Source: Actinomycetota bacterium
Lineage (GTDB): Bacteria > Actinomycetota > Actinomycetes > Nanopelagicales > Nanopelagicaceae
NCBI GenBank assembly: GCA_009698675.1
Contig: WLPT01000002.1
Span: forward strand, 62,001-126,000
Direction: 5' to 3'
DNA: 64,000 bases
Positions 53,102 through 62,568 of this stretch are shown here, in pieces (position 1 is the stretch's first letter; the number at the start of each line of letters is the position of its first letter). A program made the translations under genes and the position numbers. A model generated the notes under the pieces. It made no database searches. It saw only the letters and a list, made by a program, of their open reading frames with translations, and had not been told where the DNA came from.

Positions 53102-54754
53102 TTAGTGCCCCTCTGTCTTAATGTGCGGATGATGAAGATCAAAAGCTGGACGCTCGCTGGAAATACGAGGCATTGTTAAGAAGTTATGTCGTGGCGGTGG
53201 ACATGAGGTCGCCCATTCAAGAGATGCCCCGTATCCCCATGGATCATCAACGCCAACCATCGGAGCTTTGCGGGTAATCCAAACGTTAATCAGGAATGGA
53301 ATCATAGAAAATGCAAGTAAAAATGAACCGATCGTCGATATGGTATTCATGAATGTGAAGCCATCGGTTGCAAGATAGTCGGCATAGCGACGTGGGAAAC
53401 CTTTAATACCCAACCAGTGTTGAATTAGAAAGGTTAAGTGAAAACCAACAAAAGTCGTCCAGAAGTGAATCTTGCCTAGGCGTTCATTGAGCATCTTTCC
53501 AGTCATCTTTGGCCACCAGAAGTAGAAGCCTGCAAACATGGCAAAGACAACGGTTCCAAAGAGTACGTAATGGAAGTGCGCGACAACGAAGTAGCTGGCC
53601 GACACCGCAAAATCAAGTGGAGGTGAGGCCAAGATAATTCCAGTCAAACCGCCGAATAGGAAGGTTACTAGAAAGCCCATCACCCAAAGCATTGGCGTTT
53701 CAAAGGTGACATGACCTCGCCACATTGTTCCGATCCAGTTGAAGAATTTCACTCCAGTAGGAACGCCAATTAGAAAGGTCATAAAAGAGAAGAAGGGAAG
53801 TAAGACCTGACCAGTTGCAAACATGTGGTGAGCCCAGACCGAAACAGACAGGGCTGAGATTGCGATTGTTGCTGCGATTAAACCCTTATATCCAAAGATT
53901 GGTTTGCGACTAAAGACCGGCAAAATCTCAGTAGCTACACCAAAGAAAGGCAGTGCCAAGATATAGACCTCTGGGTGACCAAAGAACCAGAAGAGATGTT
54001 GAAAGAGCATCGCCCCACCATTGGCCGGATCAAAGAGATGTGTTCCATAGATTCGATCTGATTCCAAGCCAAGTAAAGCTGCCGCAAGTGGTGGGAAGGC
54101 AAGTAGAACCAAAATCGACGTTAGAAGCACGTTCCATGAAAAAATTGACATGCGAAACATTGTCATACCAGGGGCGCGCATTGTGAAGATTGTTGTAATG
54201 AAGTTTACGCCGCCAAGAATTGTTCCAACACCACCGATTGCTAAACCGATGAGCCAGAGATCTGCACCGATTCCCGGTGAGTAAGTCGCATTTGAAAGTG
54301 GAACATAGACGGTCCAACCAAATGAGGCCGCTCCCCCGGGTGATAAGAATCCTGCAAAGGCCATCGATCCTCCGAAGAGGTAGAGCCAGTATGACAACAT
54401 ATTCAAACGAGGAAATGCTACGTCTGCGGCTCCGATTTGCAGCGGCATGATTACATTTGCAAAGCCAACAAATAAAGGTGTAGCAAACATTAAGAGCATA
54501 ATCGTTCCATGCATTGTAAAGATTTGGTTGTACTGCTCATAACTTAAGAACTGCATTCCTGGGCGAGCTAACTCGCTGCGAAGGGCTAGGGCTAAAACTC
54601 CGCCAATTAAGAACCAGGCAAAGGAGGTCATCAAATACAGGTAGCCAATCGTCTTATGGTCGGTCGAAGTTATCCACTTAACAAAGTTCTTTCCCTTAGC
54701 TGGCCCAGTTGGCGCCAAGGAAGTTGCGGTTACATTCTGGGCATAAGTGGTCAT
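53102..54754 (-). CDS. ctaD: Cytochrome c oxidase subunit I
   Basis: [44 protein letters not shown]. Confidence 0.98.
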   Translation of the reverse strand: MTTYAQNVTATSLAPTGPAKGKNFVKWITSTDHKTIGYLYLMTSFAWFLIGGVLALALRSELARPGMQFLSYEQYNQIFTMHGTIMLLMFATPLFVGFANVIMPLQIGAADVAFPRLNMLSYWLYLFGGSMAFAGFLSPGGAASFGWTVYVPLSNATYSPGIGADLWLIGLAIGGVGTILGGVNFITTIFTMRAPGMTMFRMSIFSWNVLLTSILVLLAFPPLAAALLGLESDRIYGTHLFDPANGGAMLFQHLFWFFGHPEVYILALPFFGVATEILPVFSRKPIFGYKGLIAATIAISALSVSVWAHHMFATGQVLLPFFSFMTFLIGVPTGVKFFNWIGTMWRGHVTFETPMLWVMGFLVTFLFGGLTGIILASPPLDFAVSASYFVVAHFHYVLFGTVVFAMFAGFYFWWPKMTGKMLNERLGKIHFWTTFVGFHLTFLIQHWLGIKGFPRRYADYLATDGFTFMNTISTIGSFLLAFSMIPFLINVWITRKAPMVGVDDPWGYGASLEWATSCPPPRHNFLTMPRISSERPAFDLHHPHIKTEGH

Positions 54755-55500
54755 GCTTGGCTCCCTTTTAACGTCTCAAGATAAGCCTGGTATTGGGCCG
54801 GTGTTACAACTTTTACCGTAAAAAGCATTTGGGAGTGGGCGCGACCGCATAAAATATTACAGCGGCCTGGATACTCACCAAGTTTATTTGCAGTGAACTC
54901 AAGGTGATTAGTGACTCCAGGTAGGTTCTGCATTTGAATCATAAACGCTGGAATCCAGAATCCATGAACAACATCATTAGATGTAATGGTGTAACGAACA
55001 CGCTCTCCGAGTGGAACGACCAAGGTTGGAGGCTTAGCGGGCGTACCTGTAATTACTGCATTCGCACCAGCTTCGGGATAGGCAAACTGCCAAGACCATT
55101 GCATTCCAGTAACGGAGATTTGATGCATTGATGTAGTGCTCTTAGTAGTAATTGCACTCTCTTTTTTAGCGGTGTAGAAAAACATCACTGCAACGATGAT
55201 GAATGGAATAATCGTATAAACAATCTCAATAGGGATGTGGTACTGGGTCTGCTTTGGAAACTCAGGACCATCTTTTTTGCCACGATGGAAAACCGCTGGC
55301 CACAAAATAAGTATGAGAGTGCCTACGCCAACGACTCCAGCCGTTATCCACGCCCCCTGCCATAGAGATAGGGATTGATCATTGACACTTGATGCCCCCT
55401 CCGGAAATCCAAGCTCAGAGACTTTGGAGCAGCCAGTTAAAAATAGCGCTGGGATGAGGAGGGCAATGGCACGCAGAGCCTTATTTTTCTGTGGCAACAT
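54751..55500 (-). CDS. ctaC: Cytochrome c oxidase subunit II, lipoprotein (likely start MLPQKNK at 55500; ORF extends to 55521)
   Basis: Lipobox [32 protein letters not shown] CuA site. Confidence 0.96.
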   Translation of the reverse strand: MLPQKNKALRAIALLIPALFLTGCSKVSELGFPEGASSVNDQSLSLWQGAWITAGVVGVGTLILILWPAVFHRGKKDGPEFPKQTQYHIPIEIVYTIIPFIIVAVMFFYTAKKESAITTKSTTSMHQISVTGMQWSWQFAYPEAGANAVITGTPAKPPTLVVPLGERVRYTITSNDVVHGFWIPAFMIQMQNLPGVTNHLEFTANKLGEYPGRCNILCGRAHSQMLFTVKVVTPAQYQAYLETLKGSQA

Positions 55501-55576
55501 GGGGTAAAGGATATAGGCCACGGGGCAAATTCCCTGTATCCAAAAGTGGGGCTGCCTATGTGGCTATAAGCACACG

Positions 55577-56554
55577 CTACTTCTTGATGTGAGAGGCAAT
55601 CTCGTCGGCGGCCTGTGCTCCATATGCCTCTGCAAATCTGGCCACAAACTCATCTCCAGTAAAGCGATACTCCTGCGTTCCCATCGTTTCAATTACATAG
55701 GTAGCAATGAGTGCACCTAACTGAGCACATCGTTCATGGCTCAAACCCCAGGCTAGCCCAGCTATAAAGCCAGATCTGAAGGAGTCGCCGACTCCAGTTG
55801 GGTCGGTCTTGGACCTCTCCTTAGGACAGCCCACCTGTACAAAATCGCCACCGGCAGTTTCAACTTTGGCACCCTTTGAACCAAGTGTGGTTACCCGCAC
55901 CTTTACGCGCGAGAGAATCTCGGCATCGCTCCAGCCAGTTTTTTGCATAGCTAGGGCTAACTCATACTCATTCATAAACAGATACGAAGCGCCATCGATT
56001 AGAAGTTTGATCTCCTCTCCGCTCATACGTGCCATCTGCTGGGATGGATCGGCGGCAAAGGCGATACCAAGATCACGACAGACCTCTGAGTGGCGCAGCA
56101 TCGCTTCAGGATCATCCGGAGAGATCACGAGCATGTCGAAGCGCCCAGTCTTTTCCATGATTGGTCCCAGTTCTATATTGCGCGCCTCAACCATGGCCCC
56201 CGGAAAAAACGATGCGATCTGATTTAATTCATCATCGGTAGTGACCATAAAGTGTGCTGTATAGAGGCTTTGCGAGACTAATGCGTGGGATGTATCAACG
56301 CCATGTCGGGAAAGCCAGGCCTCATAATCTGGCCAATCTTTTCCAACTGCGGCAATCAAAGTTGGTTTCAAACCAAGAACACCCATACCAAATGCGATAT
56401 TGGCCGCACATCCACCGCGACGTACATCCAAGCTATCAACTAAGAATGAGAGCGAGAGTTTTTCTAGTGAGCCGGCCACGAGTGAGTCGGTGAACTTTCC
56501 AGAAAAGGTCATCAAATGATCAAGACCTACCGAACCAGCTACACCTATATTCAT
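55577..56554 (-). CDS. PfkB-family carbohydrate/adenosine kinase
   Basis: DVRRGGCAANIAFGMGVLG; DPTGVGDSFRSGFIAGLAWG. Confidence 0.9.
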   Translation of the reverse strand: MNIGVAGSVGLDHLMTFSGKFTDSLVAGSLEKLSLSFLVDSLDVRRGGCAANIAFGMGVLGLKPTLIAAVGKDWPDYEAWLSRHGVDTSHALVSQSLYTAHFMVTTDDELNQIASFFPGAMVEARNIELGPIMEKTGRFDMLVISPDDPEAMLRHSEVCRDLGIAFAADPSQQMARMSGEEIKLLIDGASYLFMNEYELALAMQKTGWSDAEILSRVKVRVTTLGSKGAKVETAGGDFVQVGCPKERSKTDPTGVGDSFRSGFIAGLAWGLSHERCAQLGALIATYVIETMGTQEYRFTGDEFVARFAEAYGAQAADEIASHIKK

Positions 56555-56585
56555 GTAGCGATCTTAGAGTGTAATTACGGGAAAG

Positions 56586-56942
56586 TTAGTTAAATGAATC
56601 GCCGCAGGCACATGAACCGCCCGCGTTGGGATTATCGATTGTGAATCCCTGCTTTTCAATTGTGTCGACGAAATCAATTGATGCGCCCATTAAATAAGGC
56701 CCACTCATCTTGTCGACAATCACCTTCACACTACCAAATTCATAAATAACATCGCCATCTTGATTGCGATCGTCGAAGTAGAGTTGATAGCGTAGCCCTG
56801 AACAACCTCCAGGCTGTACCGCTACGCGAAGCATCAAATCATCGCGACCCTCTTGAGCAAGCAGCGCTGCAACTTTTACGGATGCAACATCGGTCAACTT
56901 AATTGACGTGGTCAATGAATCTGCTTGAATCTCTGTAGTCAT
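56586..56942 (-). CDS. HesB/IscA/ErpA-family Fe-S carrier
   Basis: VQPGGCSGLRYQLYFD; GGSCACGDSFN. Confidence 0.95.
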   Translation of the reverse strand: MTTEIQADSLTTSIKLTDVASVKVAALLAQEGRDDLMLRVAVQPGGCSGLRYQLYFDDRNQDGDVIYEFGSVKVIVDKMSGPYLMGASIDFVDTIEKQGFTIDNPNAGGSCACGDSFN

Positions 56943-57037
56943 GTCTGGCTCTCCTCCAACTAGATGCCTTAAGTCTACCCGAAGGCCCCCAGCCTTCGCG
57001 ACCGCAACCTCGAATCAAACCCAATATAGTTACCTCC

Positions 57038-57568
57038 ATGAGCACAGAATCGACAGGCAAAGGCCGCCCAACCCCCAAGCGCAAAGTTTCCCAAGCTAAG
57101 CGAATTACATCCTCTCTGGCCCCTGTTGTGACGAAGGAGCAAAAACGCGCCGCCAAGTTAGCCAATCGCCAAGATCGAATCGCAGCACGTACTGCCTATT
57201 TGCGTGGTGAAGAAAATGCGCTCCCAGCAAGAGACCGCGGACCAGAGCGACGCTTTGTTCGAAACTATGTCGATGCCCGACGCTCAATTGGTGAGTACTT
57301 CTTGCCGATTATTTTTGTTGTATTGATTTTGACTCTAATTCCAAAGGCATCGGTGCAATTTGGAGCAATCGCCGTCATGTATGGCGTTTTGCTCTTCGCG
57401 GTAATCGACGGGATATTCCTTAGTCGCAAAGTCCGAAAATTGATCTCTGCTAAATTTCCACAGTCACCAACTAAAGGTTTAGGAATGTATGCCTGGCTTC
57501 GCTCCACTCAAATGCGACGCCTTCGCTCCCCTCACCCACAGAGTAAGGTCGGCGACAAAGTAAACTAA
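57038..57568 (+). CDS. DUF3043 membrane protein
   Basis: KGRPTPKRKVSQA; DRGPERRFVRNYVDARRSIGEYFLPI. Confidence 0.88.
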   Translation: MSTESTGKGRPTPKRKVSQAKRITSSLAPVVTKEQKRAAKLANRQDRIAARTAYLRGEENALPARDRGPERRFVRNYVDARRSIGEYFLPIIFVVLILTLIPKASVQFGAIAVMYGVLLFAVIDGIFLSRKVRKLISAKFPQSPTKGLGMYAWLRSTQMRRLRSPHPQSKVGDKVN

Positions 57569-58566
57569 GCTCGCGGATTAGGGCTAACGGTTTCTGCCGC
57601 ATTCATCTCAGGAAGCTTCCCAAGCGCCTTATCAATGGCCTTCATCGTTGCTACATCTAACTTAACTCCTGCAGCTTTTACGTTTTCCCTAACTTGCGAG
57701 GGCTTAGTTGCACCCATGATCGCCGAAGAAACATTAGGGTTTTGTAGAACCCACGCGATTGCCAGTTGGGACATCGTTAACCCGGCATCTTTGGCAACAG
57801 GTGCCAACTTCTGAACAGCCGTCAAAACATCTTCGCGCATCCATCGCGAAATCATGCCCGCACCACTTTTCTTATCGGTCGCGCGCGAGCCTGCAGGCAC
57901 TTTCTTGCCAGGTAAGTACTTTCCAGAGAGAACACCTTGAGCCATTGGCGACCAAACAATCTGGCCAATTCCCTCCTGGATTGAAAGTGGTACAACTTGC
58001 GCCTCAATCACGCGCCAGAGCGCTGAATATTGCGGTTGGCTAGATACAAATCGGTTATAGCCAAGTGCGTCTTGAATCTCTAGTGCCGAAGAAATTTGTG
58101 GCGCACTCCATTCAGAGAAGCCAATGTAATGGACTTTGCCTGCACGAATTAGATCATCAAATGCACTCAGCGACTCTTCTAGCGGAGTTTCATAATCAAA
58201 GCGATGCATCTGATAAAGATCGATGTGGTCAGTTTTAAGGCGCTTGAGTGAGGCATTGCAAGATTCAATGATGTGTTTGCGTGATAATCCGCGATCATTT
58301 TTGCCTGGACCCGTTGGCCAATAAACCTTAGTAAATAACTCATATGATTCGCGGCGAACACCTTTTAACGCCTTGCCCAAAACAACTTCTGCGCGGGTTC
58401 CTGCATACACATCGGCGGTATCGAAGGTAGTGATTCCTTCATCTAGTGCGGCTTTGACGCACTTAATTGCAGCCTCTGCCTCAACTTGCGAGCCATGAGT
58501 AATCCAGTTGCCATATGAGATTTCAGAGACATACATTCCAGTACTGCCAAGGCGCCTATATTCCAT
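57565..58566 (-). CDS. Aldo/keto reductase
   Basis: MEYRRLGSTGMYVSEISYGNWITHG; FDTADVYAGTRAEVVLGKAL; IDLYQMHRFDYETPLEES. Confidence 0.95.
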   Translation of the reverse strand: MEYRRLGSTGMYVSEISYGNWITHGSQVEAEAAIKCVKAALDEGITTFDTADVYAGTRAEVVLGKALKGVRRESYELFTKVYWPTGPGKNDRGLSRKHIIESCNASLKRLKTDHIDLYQMHRFDYETPLEESLSAFDDLIRAGKVHYIGFSEWSAPQISSALEIQDALGYNRFVSSQPQYSALWRVIEAQVVPLSIQEGIGQIVWSPMAQGVLSGKYLPGKKVPAGSRATDKKSGAGMISRWMREDVLTAVQKLAPVAKDAGLTMSQLAIAWVLQNPNVSSAIMGATKPSQVRENVKAAGVKLDVATMKAIDKALGKLPEMNAAETVSPNPRA

Positions 58567-58640
58567 AGAGCGACCTTATGACATGCGCGCCCTGTTGCCA
58601 ATTCAAGCTCTATATGGTTTGGTTCACTCACAACTTAACA

Positions 58641-58776
58641 GCCTAGGCATTAGGGGAAGTTCGGTGAAATTCCGACGCTGACCCGCAACCGTAAAGCGCA
58701 TTTCATTGTGCGCGAAGTCGGATTACCTAATGAGCATGGCGCACGAAAACGACACCCGCCGAGGTTTGCGGGGTGT
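58641..58776 (+). promoter_or_regulatory. Cobalamin riboswitch (aptamer core about 58648-58732)
   Basis: CATTAGG-ggaagTTCGGTGAAATTCCGACGCTGACCCGCAACCGTAAAGC...GAAGTCGGATTA-CCTAATG: B12-box signature and closing 7-bp stem; hairpin ACACCC/GGGTGT at 58752-58776 downstream. Confidence 0.93.
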
Positions 58777-58822
58777 GGTCCTGAATTCAAGTGCTCTTTG
58801 CACTTCTATATGGCGCTACCCC

Positions 58823-58854
58823 TGTGAGACTCTTTAAATTCGAGAGGCTTCACA
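58823..58854 (+). promoter_or_regulatory. Putative SD-sequestering hairpin of the riboswitch expression platform
   Basis: TGTGA..CTCT-ttaaattcg-AGAG..TCACA; the 3' arm contains the purine-rich GAGAGG just before the TTG start at 58858. Confidence 0.5.
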
Positions 58855-58857
58855 TAA

Positions 58858-59391
58858 TTGAAATTCAAATCGATTTTTATACTTTTAGTAGTTATAACCA
58901 CTTCTACATTAGTGATTTCCTCCTCAGAGGCTGCCAGTAAAGGTTGGCGCTATTGGGGCTATTTTCAGGCCGCTCCTGGTAAGACTGCATGGACCCCAGC
59001 TATGACTGGACCTACCGTCGATATTTCAGATGGTGCGGTGGAAGGCTGGTCTTTTGTATTTAGCAGCGATGACGTTCCATCCATTGCACCCAAGGTGAAG
59101 CCAAGTTTTAAGGCGATCTGTGGAAGTACTAAACCAGACTCTGACACTAAGCGAATTGCCCTCGTAGTCGAATTTGGCTCTACAACTTGGGCTCCAAAAG
59201 GAGAGCACGTAGCCAAAACTATAACTCGCTGTGTGCGCACCGCTAAAACATCTCAAGGAATTGATGTACTTGGCCAAGTGGTAAAAGTTCGTGCTGCCGC
59301 TTCAGGATTAATATGCGGCATTAACGGATATCCATCCAAAGAGTGCGGTGTTGAAATTTCAACACCGACGTCATTGCTTCCTAAAAAGTAA
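58858..59391 (+). CDS. Secreted SCO2322-family-like protein (TTG start)
   Basis: Signal peptide-like N-terminus MKFKSIFILLVVITTSTLVISSSEAAS; GWRYWGYFQAAPGKTAWTPAMTGP; AICGSTKPDSDTKRIALVVEFG. Confidence 0.7.
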   Translation: MKFKSIFILLVVITTSTLVISSSEAASKGWRYWGYFQAAPGKTAWTPAMTGPTVDISDGAVEGWSFVFSSDDVPSIAPKVKPSFKAICGSTKPDSDTKRIALVVEFGSTTWAPKGEHVAKTITRCVRTAKTSQGIDVLGQVVKVRAAASGLICGINGYPSKECGVEISTPTSLLPKK

Positions 59392-59399
59392 AGAACTCA

Positions 59400-60146
59400 A
59401 TGAAGCGACTCTCCTTTCACCCATTGACCTGGTGGATCTTCTCTATGGCGATGGCAATTTCAGTTGCCCATGTACATAGAGTTGTATTTGCCATCGCATC
59501 AGTGGGTGTCATGGGAGTGATCGTTTTGGTACAACGTGAGAACGTGCCATGGGCTCAAAGTTTTGACTTAACCCTCAAAGTTGCACTCTGGATATTGCTG
59601 ATCCGCACATTCATCGGTGTCAGTATTGGAGTCCCGATTCCAGGAACTACCTTGTTTACGTTGCCTCGAATCTATCTACCTGAATGGATGCCAGGGATCA
59701 GAGTTGGTGGACCAGTTACGAGTGAACGCCTTTCATCGGCCTTGACCGAAGGCTTAATTATCTGCGCGATTATTATTATCTTCGGTGCAGCCGCATCGCT
59801 AACAAGCCCTCACCGTCTCTTACGCGTACTTCCAATATTTATGTATGAGTTCGGCGTTTCCGTAGTCATTGCAACATCGGTTTTGCCGCAACTGGTAACA
59901 AGTGTTGCTCGAATACGACAGGCCCAGCTCTTGCGTGGCCAGTCACTTAAAGGCTTGGCCTCATATCGTCGTCTGGCAATCCCACTGTTGGAAGAGTCTC
60001 TCGCCCGATCACTTGAGTTAGCCGCGGCAATGGATTCGCGCGGTTATGGACTCCATCGCAAGCACACTAGATATCGCCCTATTCAATGGCGTTTGAGCGA
60101 TTCTCTAATTGTCTTATCTGGCTTACTAATAATGGGTCTGGCATGA
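59400..60146 (+). CDS. ECF transporter transmembrane component (CbiQ/EcfT)
   Basis: Multi-TM; TSVARIRQAQLLRGQSLKGL; LELAAAMDSRGYG. Confidence 0.88.
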   Translation: MKRLSFHPLTWWIFSMAMAISVAHVHRVVFAIASVGVMGVIVLVQRENVPWAQSFDLTLKVALWILLIRTFIGVSIGVPIPGTTLFTLPRIYLPEWMPGIRVGGPVTSERLSSALTEGLIICAIIIIFGAAASLTSPHRLLRVLPIFMYEFGVSVVIATSVLPQLVTSVARIRQAQLLRGQSLKGLASYRRLAIPLLEESLARSLELAAAMDSRGYGLHRKHTRYRPIQWRLSDSLIVLSGLLIMGLA

Positions 60147-61750
60147 TCAAGTTCTCCGATGTTTCACTCATCTATCCGAACTCAACAACTACTGTTTTGG
60201 AAAACCTGACGCTTGAAATAAGCGAGGGCGAACTCGTTCTCGTAATCGGTCCAACGGGAGCTGGTAAATCATCACTCCTGCGTTTGATTAATGGACTAGT
60301 CCCCCATCACACGGGCGGCATTTTAGCTGGAGATATCAGTGTCGATGGATTTTCTACGCGCGAGGTCAAGCCCGGAGGATTAGCCCATCTCATTGGAATC
60401 GTTGGACAAAACCCAATCAATGGTTTTGTAGCAGATACCGTTGAGGAAGAACTGGCCTTTGCGATGGAGGCGATGAATCTACCGAGTGAAACAATGCGCA
60501 AGCGAGTTGAAGAGGTATTGGATTTACTATCCCTTGCCCCACTTCGTTCACGAACGATTGCAACTCTCAGCGGCGGTGAACAGCAACGAGTGGCTATTGC
60601 AAGTGCACTTGTCATGCACCCCAAGGTTCTAGTTCTCGATGAACCCACCAGCGCTCTCGACCCCATCGCCGCCGAAGAGGTTCTATCGATACTCCATCGC
60701 CTAGTTCATGATCTAAGCCTGACAGTTGTGATCGCAGAGCATAAGTTGGAGCGCGTAATTGGTTTTGCCGATCGAATTCTCTATATAAATGGCGATGGCA
60801 GCACGGTTATTGGAAAACCAGAAGAGATTATGAAGCGATCAACTATCGCTCCTCCGATTGTCCACTTGGCTAGAGCCCTTGGCCTCGAAGAGGTTGGTTT
60901 ATCAGTGCGTGACTTACGCCGAAAGACGCAATCTCTTCGTGAATCAACACCGTTGTCAATTTCACCTACGTACACGCCAAGTCCATTTGCCGTAATTGAG
61001 ATTGAATCACTCACTCTCGCCTATGGAACAAAGTTAGCCCTTGACTCAATTAATACAACGATTTTCGATAATGAGATCGTCGCAATCATGGGACGCAATG
61101 GCGCTGGAAAGAGCTCGCTCCTTCGTGCAATATCGGGCGTTAATGTGAATCAAACTGGCACTGTGAGCGTGCACGCTTTAAATCCTAAAAATATTCATGG
61201 AAAACTTCGCAGACAAAGCATTGGCTATATTCCACAGGAGCCAAGCGATCTGCTCTATGCCCAGTCGGTTTCAAAAGAGTGTGAACTGGCCGATAAAGAT
61301 AATCAGATCCAAGCTGGCACCACCTACTCATTGCTTGCGCAATTAGTACCAGGAATTTCCTTAAACACCCATCCTCGAGATCTCTCAGAGGGTCAACGCT
61401 TAGGTCTGGCCCTTAGCGTTGTGCTCTCTGCTAATCCAAAAGTGCTTGTACTTGATGAACCAACGCGAGGCCTAGATTATGAGGCCAAGAAATCACTCAC
61501 TCGCATTCTCTTGGAGTTTGCACGTGAATTTAACCGTTGCGTTGTTATCGCAACCCATGATGTCGAGCTTGTAGCCGAACTTGCCAGCCGTGTTATTTTC
61601 ATAGCCGATGGAGAGATCGTTGCCGATGGACCCACAGTTGAAGTTCTACTCTCATCGCCTGCTTTTGCGCCACAAGTAGCAAAAGTTATGGCGCCTCAAC
61701 CTTGGTTAAGTGTCAGTGATGTCATTGCAGCGATCGAAGGTAGTAGTTGA
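60143..61750 (+). CDS. ECF transporter ATPase, fused two-ABC-domain protein (start MIKFSDVSLIYP at 60143; ORF extends to 60086)
   Basis: Two Walker A (GPTGAGKSSLLRL; GRNGAGKSSLLRA), two signature/Walker B regions (LSGGEQQRVAIASALVMHPKVLVLDEP; LSEGQRLGLALSVVLSANPKVLVLDEP). Confidence 0.94.
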   Translation: MIKFSDVSLIYPNSTTTVLENLTLEISEGELVLVIGPTGAGKSSLLRLINGLVPHHTGGILAGDISVDGFSTREVKPGGLAHLIGIVGQNPINGFVADTVEEELAFAMEAMNLPSETMRKRVEEVLDLLSLAPLRSRTIATLSGGEQQRVAIASALVMHPKVLVLDEPTSALDPIAAEEVLSILHRLVHDLSLTVVIAEHKLERVIGFADRILYINGDGSTVIGKPEEIMKRSTIAPPIVHLARALGLEEVGLSVRDLRRKTQSLRESTPLSISPTYTPSPFAVIEIESLTLAYGTKLALDSINTTIFDNEIVAIMGRNGAGKSSLLRAISGVNVNQTGTVSVHALNPKNIHGKLRRQSIGYIPQEPSDLLYAQSVSKECELADKDNQIQAGTTYSLLAQLVPGISLNTHPRDLSEGQRLGLALSVVLSANPKVLVLDEPTRGLDYEAKKSLTRILLEFAREFNRCVVIATHDVELVAELASRVIFIADGEIVADGPTVEVLLSSPAFAPQVAKVMAPQPWLSVSDVIAAIEGSS

Positions 61751-62568
61751 TGATCTTGACCGCTGACATTGTTAGATTTTCTAAGCGCAATGCCTTTGTT
61801 CTAACTCTGGCATCACTAATTAGTTTGGCGGGCTTTATTTGGCCCTTCATTTTCACTGGCGAGAATCTGCCTCGTACCCAAATCTACTTCTGGATTGCCT
61901 GCACAATTGCCCTTCTCTTGATAATAAGTGAGATCTCCAACTCCAGCATGGATGCAAAATCCGTTGCGCTTTTAGGTGTCTTATCGGCCTTAATCGCGGC
62001 CTTAAGACCCTTTGGCGCCGGGGCCGTTGGTATAGAGCCGATGTGGTTTTTGCTGATTCTCAGCGCTCGTGTCTTTGGACCTTCCTTCGGTTTTCTTTTG
62101 GGTCTCATCTCAGTTTTTGTCTCTGCACTTTTAACCGGCGGAATCGGCCCATGGCTTGGATATCAAATATTTGCAGCGGCGTGGATAGGCCTACTGGCTG
62201 GCCTTCTTCCCGGACGTAAAACTCTGCGCGGCAAAGGTGAGATTGCACTACTGATGTTTTTTGCTGTTCTATCGAGCGAACTTTTTGGAATCTTAATGGA
62301 TCTACAGTTCTGGCCTTGGGCCCTTGGCGCAACAACCCAACTCTCATTTGTTCCAGGATTAGCAGTGAGTGAAAACATTTCACACTTTTTAACTTTTCAT
62401 TTTCTCTCAGCTATGGCGTGGGATTTACCACGGGCGATATTTACATCGAGTTTAATTCTAATCGCTGGAAACCCTGTTTTAGCCGCGCTGCGACGGACGT
62501 ACTCGCGAGCAGCATTTCTAACTCCTATAGAGTTTATCGAACGTGAGAAGATACGAAAGGAAGTTTGA
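61747..62568 (+). CDS. ECF transporter substrate-binding (S) component, putative corrinoid transporter
   Basis: Multi-TM; LLGVLSALIAALRPFGAGAVGIEPMWFLLILSARVFGPSFGFLLGLISVFVSALLTGGIGPWLGYQIFAAAWIGLLAG; translationally coupled to ECF ATPase. Confidence 0.82.
   Translation: MMILTADIVRFSKRNAFVLTLASLISLAGFIWPFIFTGENLPRTQIYFWIACTIALLLIISEISNSSMDAKSVALLGVLSALIAALRPFGAGAVGIEPMWFLLILSARVFGPSFGFLLGLISVFVSALLTGGIGPWLGYQIFAAAWIGLLAGLLPGRKTLRGKGEIALLMFFAVLSSELFGILMDLQFWPWALGATTQLSFVPGLAVSENISHFLTFHFLSAMAWDLPRAIFTSSLILIAGNPVLAALRRTYSRAAFLTPIEFIEREKIRKEV

Noticed and set aside
57105-57507. Minus-strand ORFs opposite the DUF3043 gene
   Set aside because: Antisense to a recognised family with a promoter and start consistent with expression on the plus strand.
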